Shown in pieces: positions 1 through 6,696 of a stretch of DNA of 64,000 bases. Position 1 is the stretch's first letter. The number at the start of each line of letters is the position of its first letter. Under the pieces are notes generated by a model that was given only the letters and a program-made list of their open reading frames with translations, was not told the origin of the DNA and ran no database searches. This DNA comes from Dehalococcoidia bacterium (GTDB lineage Bacteria; Chloroflexota; Dehalococcoidia; DSTF01; JACRBR01): assembly GCA_021731085.1 (NCBI GenBank), contig JAKFYB010000013.1, positions 1 to 64,000 of the forward strand, in the 5' to 3' direction. Position numbers and translations under genes: made by a program.

Positions 1-23
1 AAAGTGAAGGAGCGAGGCGATGG

Positions 24-725
24 ATGAATCAGCCGATCCGGATGCTCACGCTGACCATAATGATGGCATCAGTTGCCCTCACTATCGTCTCATGTCAGAC
101 CGGTAGCCAGGACAAACTCATTGGGCCTTCGGTCGTCGCAACCTCAAATTCAAGTCCCCCAACAAACAAGACTCCAGCACCAGTTGCTGATGTTCTTGAA
201 GAAGCTCTGATCGACAAGGATGATCTTCCTGCCGCTTCCTTTGGTGTCTGGCGGGCAGGTGCCGAGGCAGTACAAACTACGTGGGACAGCGGCCCATGTG
301 GCGAAGCCATTACGATAGCTGCCACCGACCGGGCGGAAGTCACGATTACACACCATCTATCGGAAATCAGCGAAAACAACGACGGATTCATCAAAGAGGT
401 AATCTTCCGGGTTCCAGCTTCATCGGGTGAGGAGTTCATCGCGGAGATCGGGAATGCGGTTCGAAAATGCCAAATCAGAATGGGAGAATCGGGCGAAGGT
501 GATATTTCCCAACCAGTTCTACCTACATTGAATCCCGCTACACAAGTATTCGCAATAGAGTTTTTCCCTTGTTGCTCGAGACCGTTGTCCGAGACGTCTC
601 TCGATCCACATGAGGTCGCTTACATACGGCAGGGTGACGTGATTGCGATTGTGCTTTCGACGCTTGATGATTCATTCTTGGACGCAGTCCTGAAGGCCGA
701 GCAAAAACTCAAAGAGATCACCTGA
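24..725 (+). CDS. Putative secreted lipoprotein of unknown function
   Basis: A 233-residue protein starting with a typical lipoprotein signal: a short basic N-terminus, a hydrophobic stretch and a lipobox ending LTIVSC at about residue 24. A low-complexity Ser/Thr/Pro/Asn linker (about 35-55) follows, then a globular domain with four further Cys (GPCGE near 91, RKCQI near 149, and CC near 183) that could form disulfides outside the cell. An AAGGAG-like ribosome site lies about 10 bases upstream of the ATG. I do not recognise the family. It lies 37 bases upstream of a small membrane protein on the same strand, so the two may be co-transcribed. Confidence 0.7.
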   Translation: MNQPIRMLTLTIMMASVALTIVSCQTGSQDKLIGPSVVATSNSSPPTNKTPAPVADVLEEALIDKDDLPAASFGVWRAGAEAVQTTWDSGPCGEAITIAATDRAEVTITHHLSEISENNDGFIKEVIFRVPASSGEEFIAEIGNAVRKCQIRMGESGEGDISQPVLPTLNPATQVFAIEFFPCCSRPLSETSLDPHEVAYIRQGDVIAIVLSTLDDSFLDAVLKAEQKLKEIT

Positions 726-762
726 TGCGGAATCGCTTCAATCGTAGGGGTGGGATCCACTA

Positions 763-1098
763 ATGTGGATTACTCGATTGGCTGCCATCGTCGCCGGACT
801 GATTCTCACCACGATCGCAGGCACTGTGATTTTACATAGTCGATACCAGAGCGGATTGGCACCCATACCGTTCATCGTCACTGCCTATATGCTTGGCGTG
901 TTAGTTTATGCGCCGGTGATCCGCGCGGTCTTCAACCACTTAGCAACGAGGATTCTATTGGTTGGCGTAGCTCTTTTGGCTATCGCACTCGTACTCGACG
1001 AAAGCTTCCAATTCGTGTTTTGGTTCCTCGCCATTCCTTCCTGTGGAGGTTTAGCAGCAACCTGGTCGAAGGGCTCCGATCACGAACTAGGTCGGTAG
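763..1098 (+). CDS. Small integral membrane protein
   Basis: A 111-residue protein made almost entirely of hydrophobic helices: about residues 5-25, 37-55, 63-80 and 83-100, so three or four membrane spans, with a short polar C-terminal tail. A GGGGTGGGA stretch upstream may serve as ribosome site. It follows the lipoprotein gene closely and may share its transcript. No family is recognised and no catalytic motif is visible. The 430 bases that follow hold no convincing gene. Confidence 0.6.
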   Translation: MWITRLAAIVAGLILTTIAGTVILHSRYQSGLAPIPFIVTAYMLGVLVYAPVIRAVFNHLATRILLVGVALLAIALVLDESFQFVFWFLAIPSCGGLAATWSKGSDHELGR

Positions 1099-1323
1099 CA
1101 ATTCGGCGATTACACACACCCGCTCGCTGGCGTACGAGGGAAAAAGTCTGCTCCATGCGCTCTTTGTGACTCGAAAATGACTCCATGCACTGAGCGGCCA
1201 TGAATCTATGACAGCGCCAGCCAGGGGCGGGTGCCTTTGCCGGCATTGTCGTTCATCGACCCGGAAATCTGTCATTTCACGAGGGTGGGTCATGTCCGGG
1301 GCCGGTGATGTTTTCGAGTCGGT

Positions 1324-1349
1324 AGTGCCGCACAATAAAGGTTGTGCGA
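1324..1349 (+). repeat. 26-bp palindromic repeat, copy 1 (in gap 1099-1527)
   Basis: Arms CGCACAA and TTGTGCG are separated by the 6-base centre TAAAGG. The same 26-base sequence, with one base changed in the left flank, occurs in reverse orientation at 6671-6696, and a related palindrome with another centre lies at 13971-13993. Two arms around a 6-base asymmetric centre resemble a tyrosine-recombinase core or a regulator site. There is no T-tract, so a terminator is less likely. The rest of the gap 1099-1527 shows no gene I can support. Confidence 0.6.
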
Positions 1350-1527
1350 ATCGACGAAGCGCATTCGCCGGCGCAGACTCGTAACGACGAATCGGGTGGC
1401 CTCATGGGCCGACCGATAGCCCCTGGTCGCTCAGGAAGGTTAGGTCAGACGAACCCGTATCCCTGGCGTGATTGGTGGGCACCGACCCCTCTCGCGACTG
1501 CAGCCAATGCCTGGGCTCCGTTAACGT

Positions 1528-1722
1528 TCAGCCGAGGGCGCCGTCGTCGGTCATCATTGTGTCCCACTCGGCGGCGCACTCAGCACAAACACGGAACGGA
1601 AAGCTGGGCGTCGGCACGGTCAACGGCATCTGCGCGCTGCGTGCCGCATCGTCGTCATCCTGCTGGCACACCTCGCACCAGCGCTCTTCGTCGGTCGCCC
1701 ATTGTTCGATCGCCTGAGTCAT
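1528..1722 (-). CDS. Small CxxC protein (64 aa), zinc-ribbon-like
   Basis: A 64-residue acidic protein starting MTQAIEQWATDEERW. Two CxxC pairs (CEVC near 16-19 and CAEC near 46-49) suggest a small zinc ribbon. Its ATG overlaps the stop codon of the 49-aa gene before it (TGATG), a sign of coupled translation, which is the main reason to accept it. The longer reading frame running upstream is an artefact crossing the neighbouring gene. Function unknown; it may be a phage- or element-type accessory protein. Confidence 0.5.
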   Translation of the reverse strand: MTQAIEQWATDEERWCEVCQQDDDDAARSAQMPLTVPTPSFPFRVCAECAAEWDTMMTDDGALG

Positions 1723-1871
1723 CAGTCTTGCCCCATGCGCGCTGCGTAGTACCGGCAGGTTACGTCCGCCGCGAACAGGGCCGCTAGCCGCGGTTCCACC
1801 ATCATGCCGCAGACGATCGAGATCATCGTCCTTGGTTTGGCGCTCGCGTCCGCCAGATGCTTCTTGTTCAT
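1722..1871 (-). CDS. Tiny ORF (49 aa) coupled to the CxxC protein
   Basis: Translation begins MNKKHLADASAKPRT and ends RMGQD. AAGGAC lies directly before the ATG, within a longer purine run GGGAAAGGGACAAGGAC. The stop overlaps the start of the 64-aa gene by two bases. Too short for family recognition. It is accepted because of its ribosome site and the overlapping downstream start. It is transcribed divergently from the RAMA/zinc-finger gene at 2096. Confidence 0.4.
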   Translation of the reverse strand: MNKKHLADASAKPRTMISIVCGMMVEPRLAALFAADVTCRYYAARMGQD

Positions 1872-1936
1872 GTCCTTGTCCCTTTCCCACATTCATCACT
1901 CTGCGGAGCGCACAAGTCAACGAGTATGGCGGGCAA

Positions 1937-2003
1937 GTAGAGACAATCTCTGCGGCCGGTTGTCGGCGCGCCACAATCTCTCCAGACGGTGCGCATAATC
2001 TCG
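1937..2003. promoter_or_regulatory. Divergent control region with repeated AATCTCT boxes
   Basis: Between two divergent genes the motif AATCTCT/G occurs three times, at about 1945-1951, 1975-1981 and 1997-2003. The first copy is the dyad AGAGA-CAA-TCTCT (1939-1951). Spaced boxes of this sort between divergent genes are what operators of a small repressor look like. The regulator is not identified; the XRE protein at 5638 is one candidate. Confidence 0.35.
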
Positions 2004-2095
2004 CCACATCCCGTTGACTTTCGTCTGGCACCCGAGTGATGAATGGCATCGCCAACGAAGACGCCCCGACAAGGGCTTTCAAAAGGAGATGCCGC

Positions 2096-2557
2096 ATGCC
2101 ACTCAAGAACAGGGAACTGAAGCCGGGGACTGTGCTGGTCGCACGGTACAAGAAGGAGGATCACACCTGCGTAGTGATGGAGACGGAGGACGGATTGCGC
2201 TACCGGGTCGCAGGAACGGACCACAAGAGCCCGTCCTCCGCGGCGAAAGCGGTCATGGGCGGGATCGCCGCGAACGGTTGGCGGTTCTGGAGCTTGCAGG
2301 GCGAGCTCAAGCCAGCGCCCGCGCAGAAGACCAAAAGGTCCACCACAATGAAGCCACCGGCCAAGAGCGTGACGAAACAGGTTGCAAAGGGTAAGGCGCC
2401 CGCGAAGGCGCGCAAGAACGCAACGAAGAAGAGCACGCCGAAGAAGAAAGTAGCGAAGATGGAAAGTGCAGGTGCGTTCGGTTGCGGCGCCTGCGGCCAG
2501 GAGTTCCGGACGATGAAGGCGGCGACGGAACATGCGCTGACGCACACGGCGAACTGA
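2096..2557 (+). CDS. RAMA-like domain protein with Lys/Ala-rich linker and C2H2 zinc finger
   Basis: The 153-residue protein has three parts. Residues about 5-68 (LKPGTVLVARYKKEDHTCVV through GWRFWSLQG) resemble RAMA/DUF2924 domains, thought to recognise modified DNA in restriction-linked proteins. Residues 72-121 are a Lys/Ala/Pro-rich, histone-H1-like basic tail. Residues 130-150 form a perfect C2H2 finger, C-x2-C-x12-H-x3-H (Cys130, Cys133, His146, His150). The start at 2096 is chosen for AAAAGGAGAT five bases upstream; the longer frame from 2036 lacks such a site. The likely role is DNA binding, possibly sensing modified DNA. The RAMA assignment is by sequence pattern only. Confidence 0.7.
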   Translation: MPLKNRELKPGTVLVARYKKEDHTCVVMETEDGLRYRVAGTDHKSPSSAAKAVMGGIAANGWRFWSLQGELKPAPAQKTKRSTTMKPPAKSVTKQVAKGKAPAKARKNATKKSTPKKKVAKMESAGAFGCGACGQEFRTMKAATEHALTHTAN

Positions 2558-2701
2558 CCCAATCCGTATTTCGTCCCGAGACGGGTCGCTTCGGCGGCCT
2601 GCTCTCGTTACTTTCATGCGCCTGCGGCCCGCCGCGCGCATCGCAGAGCGCGCACTTGCTTGTCCCCTGGTGCTGCCCGCTGAACTGCCCATAGAGACGA
2701 T

Positions 2702-2749
2702 CTCGCCTAGATCCGGAAGCAGGTCGATCGATACTTGGTTAGGCGCGAG
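2702..2749. repeat. Imperfect inverted repeat with GTTAGGC end (gap 2558-2958)
   Basis: The gap between the convergent zinc-finger and E1 genes holds no gene I can support. It contains CTCGCCTAG (2702-2710) facing TTAGGCGCGAG (2739-2749), a pairing broken by two unpaired bases. GTTAGGC at 2738-2744 fits the integron attC right core GTTRRRY, but the left side does not match RYYYAAC, so this is only attC-like. It may instead be a simple hairpin between convergent genes. Confidence 0.3.
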
Positions 2750-2958
2750 TAGTCCCGCGTTGCCGGCATGCGTCCCAGGATGTCGTCCGCATCAGCGGAC
2801 CCCACCGTTTTCGACGTCCTTGTTACACGGCTCACCCATTTGACCTATTCGCGTGCAGCGTGATGCTGCGGCGGAGCTCCGACGCGAATTGTCACCCGGT
2901 GACCGGTGGTCGGCGAGGCGCGCCATATGCGAAACATATGCGACGACGACACGAGTAG

Positions 2959-4308
2959 TCACTGTTCGACGCGATCATCGGACAGATGTGCGAACCGCGA
3001 TCCGGCCAACATTGCTCGGTGAACCTCGGTCGTGCGATCTGCGCAAACACAGCCGTCGCGCAATGGTATGCGAGAATGCACGAACCGGAATTGTCCCTCG
3101 AACGTGTTCAAGGTGACCCGATTTGGACTTGTGGGTTCTCTTCCCGATGAGAGTTTGTGAGCCTCCGCTGCGGTCATGAGTCCCGCAGCGAACGACAGGA
3201 ACGGTAACGCGGCATCGATTTGCTCTCCCGAATCATTGACAGCTGAATCAGTGGCACAGGTATCGGGTCGGGCGGGCGCAACCGGTGGAAACAGGCAGCA
3301 CGAGCACGCGTCCAAGGTAGGAATGTGCCGTATCAGCGATACCTGCCACTGTTTGCCTGTCGTAGCATAGAGCTGAAGCGGCGGGAGCGCCGATTCGATG
3401 CGATAGCGAATGTCGTATTCGTTCGCCGCTGCAAACAACAGATCAGGAATACCATTCTGACGCTGCTCCAAGAGTGCGATTTGGTGAAGGTAAGCCGGAT
3501 GCGCCGTCACGCTGCGAACCCCCGAACGCGTTAGGTAGTTTCGCAAGGCTTCGGCCTTATTGGACCCGCAATCGGTGTCCCTAAAGGTGGGCGACCGGTC
3601 GAGGTTGTGAGTCTTAACGACATCGCCGTCCACCAGTGTCCATTGTGGACGCCATCCGGCGAACGTCAGGAAGTATGCGATCGCGGATCCAACCGAACCG
3701 CAACCAATCAGCCAAGCCTGCAGGGACTCCATTTGCGCTGGAACGAACCTTGCGGCGTGTTCCGTTGCTGTCCAGTCGTACGCGTTGAAGCTCTGTGACC
3801 CGGATGCATCATGCCCTTCACGTGCGAAAGCGTGTGCGCCAGCAAGAACGGCAGCTAGAGCGGCACCAAATGGGTTTCCATCCTCGGCGTCTGCGAACGA
3901 CGGCGAGCCTGAGCCGAAGTGCGCGTTCCAGCCCGCTCCATAGACGACGTTGCTGGCGGGACCACGGCCGAACGAGAAAACCAGCGCGTCCGCCGGCACC
4001 GCGTCGACAGCGCGGACATTGGAGTACGGATCAATAGTCGCCATTTCCGCTACGGCCTCATCGATGACATCTCCGCTCCCACGTCGAGGACCCACACGTA
4101 AGGAAGTTGCCGGGCCACTCACGGTTACGGCAGGCGTCATTCGAACCAGTAGATTCGTGAGGACGAGAAACGCAACCTGTCCTGCATAGGTCTCGCCATA
4201 GTCAGACGCGAGGGCAACGTGAATTGGGCGGGTCGGATCGAGCAAGCGTCCCTCGTATCGAAGCGATCGGCTGTTTCGTTCTGCGTACCAGTGCTCGACG
4301 TCCTTCAA
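2959..4308 (-). CDS. ThiF/E1-like ubiquitin-activating enzyme
   Basis: A 449-residue protein whose C-terminal two thirds is an E1/ThiF adenylation domain: Rossmann glycine loop LIGCGSVGS (near 198), acidic loop LVDGDVVKTHNLDRS with the conserved N-x-x-R, and GSNKAEAL with the ATP-contacting Lys. A Cys cluster (CSCC near 365) may bind zinc or carry the thioester. The N-terminal 170 residues are a separate domain I cannot name. It would adenylate the C-terminus of the Ubl encoded upstream and pass it to the E2. The TTG start overlaps the stop of the JAMM gene (TTGA), implying coupled translation. It is the last gene of the Ubl-E2-JAMM-E1 operon. Confidence 0.9.
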   Translation of the reverse strand: MKDVEHWYAERNSRSLRYEGRLLDPTRPIHVALASDYGETYAGQVAFLVLTNLLVRMTPAVTVSGPATSLRVGPRRGSGDVIDEAVAEMATIDPYSNVRAVDAVPADALVFSFGRGPASNVVYGAGWNAHFGSGSPSFADAEDGNPFGAALAAVLAGAHAFAREGHDASGSQSFNAYDWTATEHAARFVPAQMESLQAWLIGCGSVGSAIAYFLTFAGWRPQWTLVDGDVVKTHNLDRSPTFRDTDCGSNKAEALRNYLTRSGVRSVTAHPAYLHQIALLEQRQNGIPDLLFAAANEYDIRYRIESALPPLQLYATTGKQWQVSLIRHIPTLDACSCCLFPPVAPARPDTCATDSAVNDSGEQIDAALPFLSFAAGLMTAAEAHKLSSGREPTSPNRVTLNTFEGQFRFVHSRIPLRDGCVCADRTTEVHRAMLAGSRFAHLSDDRVEQ

Positions 4309-4799
4309 GAGCAGTCACTCACTTCGACGATGTCTGAAGTCTTAATTCTCACGTACTCATGCGGCCCGACGCACATCAGAATCTCGGCGCCACCCCATTT
4401 CGGAAACTCGCGGCCGTACTTCGGCAGTACGATAGAGACATATCCCGGATAGCGGATCCGCATCCCATCGAAATCCCCGCCACTATGGAAGGCCTGCATC
4501 GGGTGCGTATGAACCTGGCCCACAATCGCGAGTCCCAAATCGGCCGCACGACGCACGATGGCCGCCATGGAGACCACAGTCACGTCGAAGCTTCCTGCCG
4601 TCGTTGTCGCGTGGGGCGTGATCGCGGAGACGGCAATCGTGCTGGAGGAGTCGGACATACCCAACAGGTAGACGATGCCTTCGTGAGACTGCTGGCGCGG
4701 ATCTGTGATCGACGTCCGAATGCCAGCAGTGCATTGGCGCGCGATGGCCAGTCTTTGTGTATCCGATGACCTTACGCTCGGCCGTTTCCATGTGTTCAT
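4305..4799 (-). CDS. JAB/JAMM-family deubiquitinase-like metalloprotease
   Basis: The 164-residue protein contains a full JAMM zinc site: Glu in HEGIVYLLG, then HTHPMQAFHSGGDFD, which fits H-x-H-P-x(5)-S-x2-D. In the family these residues hold zinc and cut isopeptide or C-terminal peptide bonds of ubiquitin-like proteins. The start at 4799 is chosen because its ATG overlaps the E2 stop codon (ATGA); the longer open frame to 5177 only runs across the E2 gene. It probably trims the Ubl tail (which ends GSGV) to expose glycine and/or removes Ubl from targets. Confidence 0.9.
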   Translation of the reverse strand: MNTWKRPSVRSSDTQRLAIARQCTAGIRTSITDPRQQSHEGIVYLLGMSDSSSTIAVSAITPHATTTAGSFDVTVVSMAAIVRRAADLGLAIVGQVHTHPMQAFHSGGDFDGMRIRYPGYVSIVLPKYGREFPKWGGAEILMCVGPHEYVRIKTSDIVEVSDCS

Positions 4800-5248
4800 C
4801 CGCGGCGCCCCGTGTAGCTGGCCTTCAGTTCGAAGGCCATTCTTAGCGCCATCGCGGCTAGCGTCTTCGTTGCTCCCGTCTGCGGGTTCGAGCGCCAGTC
4901 TCCGATCTGCCAGTCCCCATGCGGACCACGCGAATCGACCTGGCTGTAGGCCAAGCGGTTCCAAGGTGCGCAGATGACTCCCGAGGAGTGAAAGTAGCCG
5001 CCGCCAGCAGGGCTGTCCGGTGGCTGGTCCAGTGCCCCAGATTCGGGGTTGAGGTAGTGCCACGCCGGAGGCTGGCCGGGATACGCATCGCAGTCCACAA
5101 GGAAGTGCACCAGAGTGGCGTCCTTGGCCGGAAGGGCCAGAGTGAACGTCGTCTCGGATTTGATCTGCACAATCCATCCGCGCTCGCAGCCATTCTGCTG
5201 GACTGCTACCAGCTCTTCCGCAACCGTGAGGCCAGCGGCGGTCGTCAT
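4796..5248 (-). CDS. E2/UBC-like ubiquitin-conjugating enzyme
   Basis: A 150-residue protein with a bacterial E2-like core: HYLNPESG, then FHSSGVICAPWNRLAY, which lines up with the canonical FHPN...G-x-I-C segment and supplies the catalytic Cys (about residue 96). A C-terminal helix TGATKTLAAMALRMAFEL follows. It should accept the Ubl from the E1 as a thioester. The start at 5248 is chosen because that ATG lies one base after the Ubl stop and has CCGGAG upstream; a frame starting at 5275 would overlap the Ubl gene. No E3 is seen nearby. Confidence 0.88.
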   Translation of the reverse strand: MTTAAGLTVAEELVAVQQNGCERGWIVQIKSETTFTLALPAKDATLVHFLVDCDAYPGQPPAWHYLNPESGALDQPPDSPAGGGYFHSSGVICAPWNRLAYSQVDSRGPHGDWQIGDWRSNPQTGATKTLAAMALRMAFELKASYTGRRG

Positions 5249-5249
5249 C

Positions 5250-5501
5250 TCAGACTCCGGAACCTGTGGCGACAAGCTCGAGCTTGTCGCCGTCCTTTAG
5301 GCCGAAGGAGACGAGCGGTCGGGTCACAGGCTGAAGTACCGTTCCGTCTTGCACGAGATCGAACTGCTCGCCCGGCGTCAGCCCCATCTTCTCGATGGCG
5401 AATGCGATGACTTCCTCCACCTTGGTGTTCTTATCGAACGTCTCGGTGAAGGCGCCCCTGGGTGTCGCAATGTTGAGGGTGATGTCCTGGTCGGATGGCA
5501 T
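5250..5501 (-). CDS. Ubiquitin-like beta-grasp modifier protein
   Basis: An 83-residue single-domain protein with the beta-grasp pattern: two N-terminal strands (ITLNIATP, FTETFD), the helix KVEEVIAFAIEKMG, further strands and the end DGDKLELVATGSGV. The C-terminal Gly-Ser-Gly-Val tail follows the last strand as in ubiquitin-like modifiers and would leave a terminal Gly if Val is trimmed, presumably by the JAMM protease. AGGAGG lies just before the ATG. It is the first gene of the four-gene conjugation operon, whose order (Ubl, E2, DUB, E1) matches that of published bacterial Bil-type antiviral operons. Confidence 0.85.
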   Translation of the reverse strand: MPSDQDITLNIATPRGAFTETFDKNTKVEEVIAFAIEKMGLTPGEQFDLVQDGTVLQPVTRPLVSFGLKDGDKLELVATGSGV

Positions 5502-5637
5502 TGTGCTCCTCCTGTTTCTGAACTGATCTTCTGTCTCTCACAGTAAACGTGATCGCCGTCAGGCGTGTCAAGCCAGACTACGGCGTATTTGACCAGAAAC
5601 AGCCCTGGCCGTTAGTGTTCCTGCTGGAGGCACCCCC
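5502..5637. promoter_or_regulatory. Divergent promoter region with 9-bp inverted repeat
   Basis: This 136-base region separates the leftward conjugation operon from the rightward XRE gene, so it must hold both promoters. CTGTTTCTG (5512-5520) and CAGAAACAG (5594-5602) are exact reverse complements and sit near the two ends. A regulator such as the XRE protein binding both could close or loop the region. I see no strong -35/-10 pair. Confidence 0.45.
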
Positions 5638-6033
5638 ATGGCCGATGCCGTACGAGCCGAGGAGCTGGCCCAACTCCTCAGGACGAAGCGCAGGGGCATG
5701 ACGATTCGACAGGCGGCCGAGAAAGCCGGCGTCAGTCCAGCAACGATGTGGCGAGCTGAAAAGGGCGAAGCCATAAGGGATGTCGATGTCATCGGTCGGC
5801 TTTGCGACTGGCTAGGGGTACCACCATCGCGTGTGCTCGTTAGCGTGAGGACGGTAAGCGCGATGCACGGTGATGAGATTGAGCACGGCGTGAAGGAGTC
5901 GACCGCCGACATGATCGAAGCTCATCTTCGCGCCGACAAGAACCTGGCACCTGGAACGGCGGACGCACTTTCCAATGCGTTCCGCACGCTGTACGAAGCG
6001 TATCCGAAGAAGAACAACCGTGACAAAAAGTGA
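5638..6033 (+). CDS. XRE-family helix-turn-helix regulator
   Basis: A 131-residue protein with a lambda-repressor-type HTH at about residues 8-65: LAQLLRTKRRGMTIRQAAEKAGVSPATMWRAEKG is laid out as expected, with the recognition helix at SPATMWRAEKG. The C-terminal half is helical and unassigned. GCTGGAGG lies upstream of the ATG. It is divergent to the Ubl operon and overlaps the next gene by 14 bases. It probably represses the divergent promoter region and hence the conjugation operon, perhaps relieved by the M78-like protein encoded next, as in ImmA/ImmR pairs. Confidence 0.8.
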   Translation: MADAVRAEELAQLLRTKRRGMTIRQAAEKAGVSPATMWRAEKGEAIRDVDVIGRLCDWLGVPPSRVLVSVRTVSAMHGDEIEHGVKESTADMIEAHLRADKNLAPGTADALSNAFRTLYEAYPKKNNRDKK

Positions 6034-6574
6034 TGGCTTCACGCGCTGGCTAGAGGGGAACGCGCAGGGAATGCGTCAGCTTGTGGGCCTAGGCCCGTCT
6101 GAGCGCCTCGTGCCGCGGGAGTTCGCTGAAGCGCTTTACTACACGATCGTGTTTCCGGCTGATATCGAAGGTCTCTCCCCAGGGGATCTCGTTCAGCTCA
6201 CGCAGGTTGACTCCCGCGGCTGGTCCGGATCGAGCGCCATTCTTCCAAATGGGCAACCTGTCGTGCTGCTTAATCCGACAGATTCCGTGACAAGAAATAA
6301 CATCACGATCATGGAGGAGCTGGCGCACGATTACTTGGGCCACCGGCCGTCCCTGTCATCTGCCGGCACCGCAAACGTGCGTCAGAGAGACTTTAGCAAG
6401 TCGAACGAGAAGCAAGCCTATGCGCTCGGAGCCGCCGCAGTTCTGCCCTATCGCCGCCTAGAAAACCTCGTGCAGCGGCGGATGCAAGTGAGCGAGATAG
6501 CGGATGTAGAAGAACTCAGCCGGAGCGTTGTGACCTATCGACTGAATGTTTCGGGCCTGGGGCGAGCTGCTTGA
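6020..6574 (+). CDS. ImmA/IrrE (M78)-like protein with altered zinc motif
   Basis: About 184 residues from a GTG at 6020 (MTKSDGFTRWLEG), which overlaps the end of the XRE gene; the in-frame extension to 5975 lies entirely inside that gene. The core NNITIMEELAHDYLGHRPS sits where M78 peptidases carry HExxH, but the first His is Glu (EELAH), followed by a further GH. C-terminal helices with YALGAAAVLPY match the family layout. It may be a variant-site peptidase or a non-catalytic sensor acting on the XRE repressor. I believe EExxH variants exist in M78 but cannot confirm this here. Confidence 0.7.
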   Translation: MTKSDGFTRWLEGNAQGMRQLVGLGPSERLVPREFAEALYYTIVFPADIEGLSPGDLVQLTQVDSRGWSGSSAILPNGQPVVLLNPTDSVTRNNITIMEELAHDYLGHRPSLSSAGTANVRQRDFSKSNEKQAYALGAAAVLPYRRLENLVQRRMQVSEIADVEELSRSVVTYRLNVSGLGRAA

Positions 6575-6670
6575 TGAATCCATGCACAGTCTGGTTTGAT
6601 CGATAGGTCCGGCGAGTCGGACTCGAGGCCGCAGTTCGAGTCAGCTACCACCCGCGCGATCGTCTCCGTG

Positions 6671-6696
6671 TCGCACAACCTTTATTGTGCGACACT
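6671..6696 (-). repeat. 26-bp palindromic repeat, copy 2 (inverted)
   Basis: This is the reverse-oriented copy of the element at 1324-1349, with the same arms and the same 6-base centre (CCTTTA on this strand); 25 of 26 positions agree. It covers the stop codon of the hydrolase gene at 6682. Together the two copies bracket the block holding the zinc-finger gene, the Ubl operon and its XRE/M78 pair. Confidence 0.6.

Noticed and set aside
1868-2692. A 274-residue minus-strand open frame
   Set aside because: It lies antisense to the zinc-finger gene, which has a good ribosome site and clear domains; this frame is rich in Arg and Cys as shadows are.
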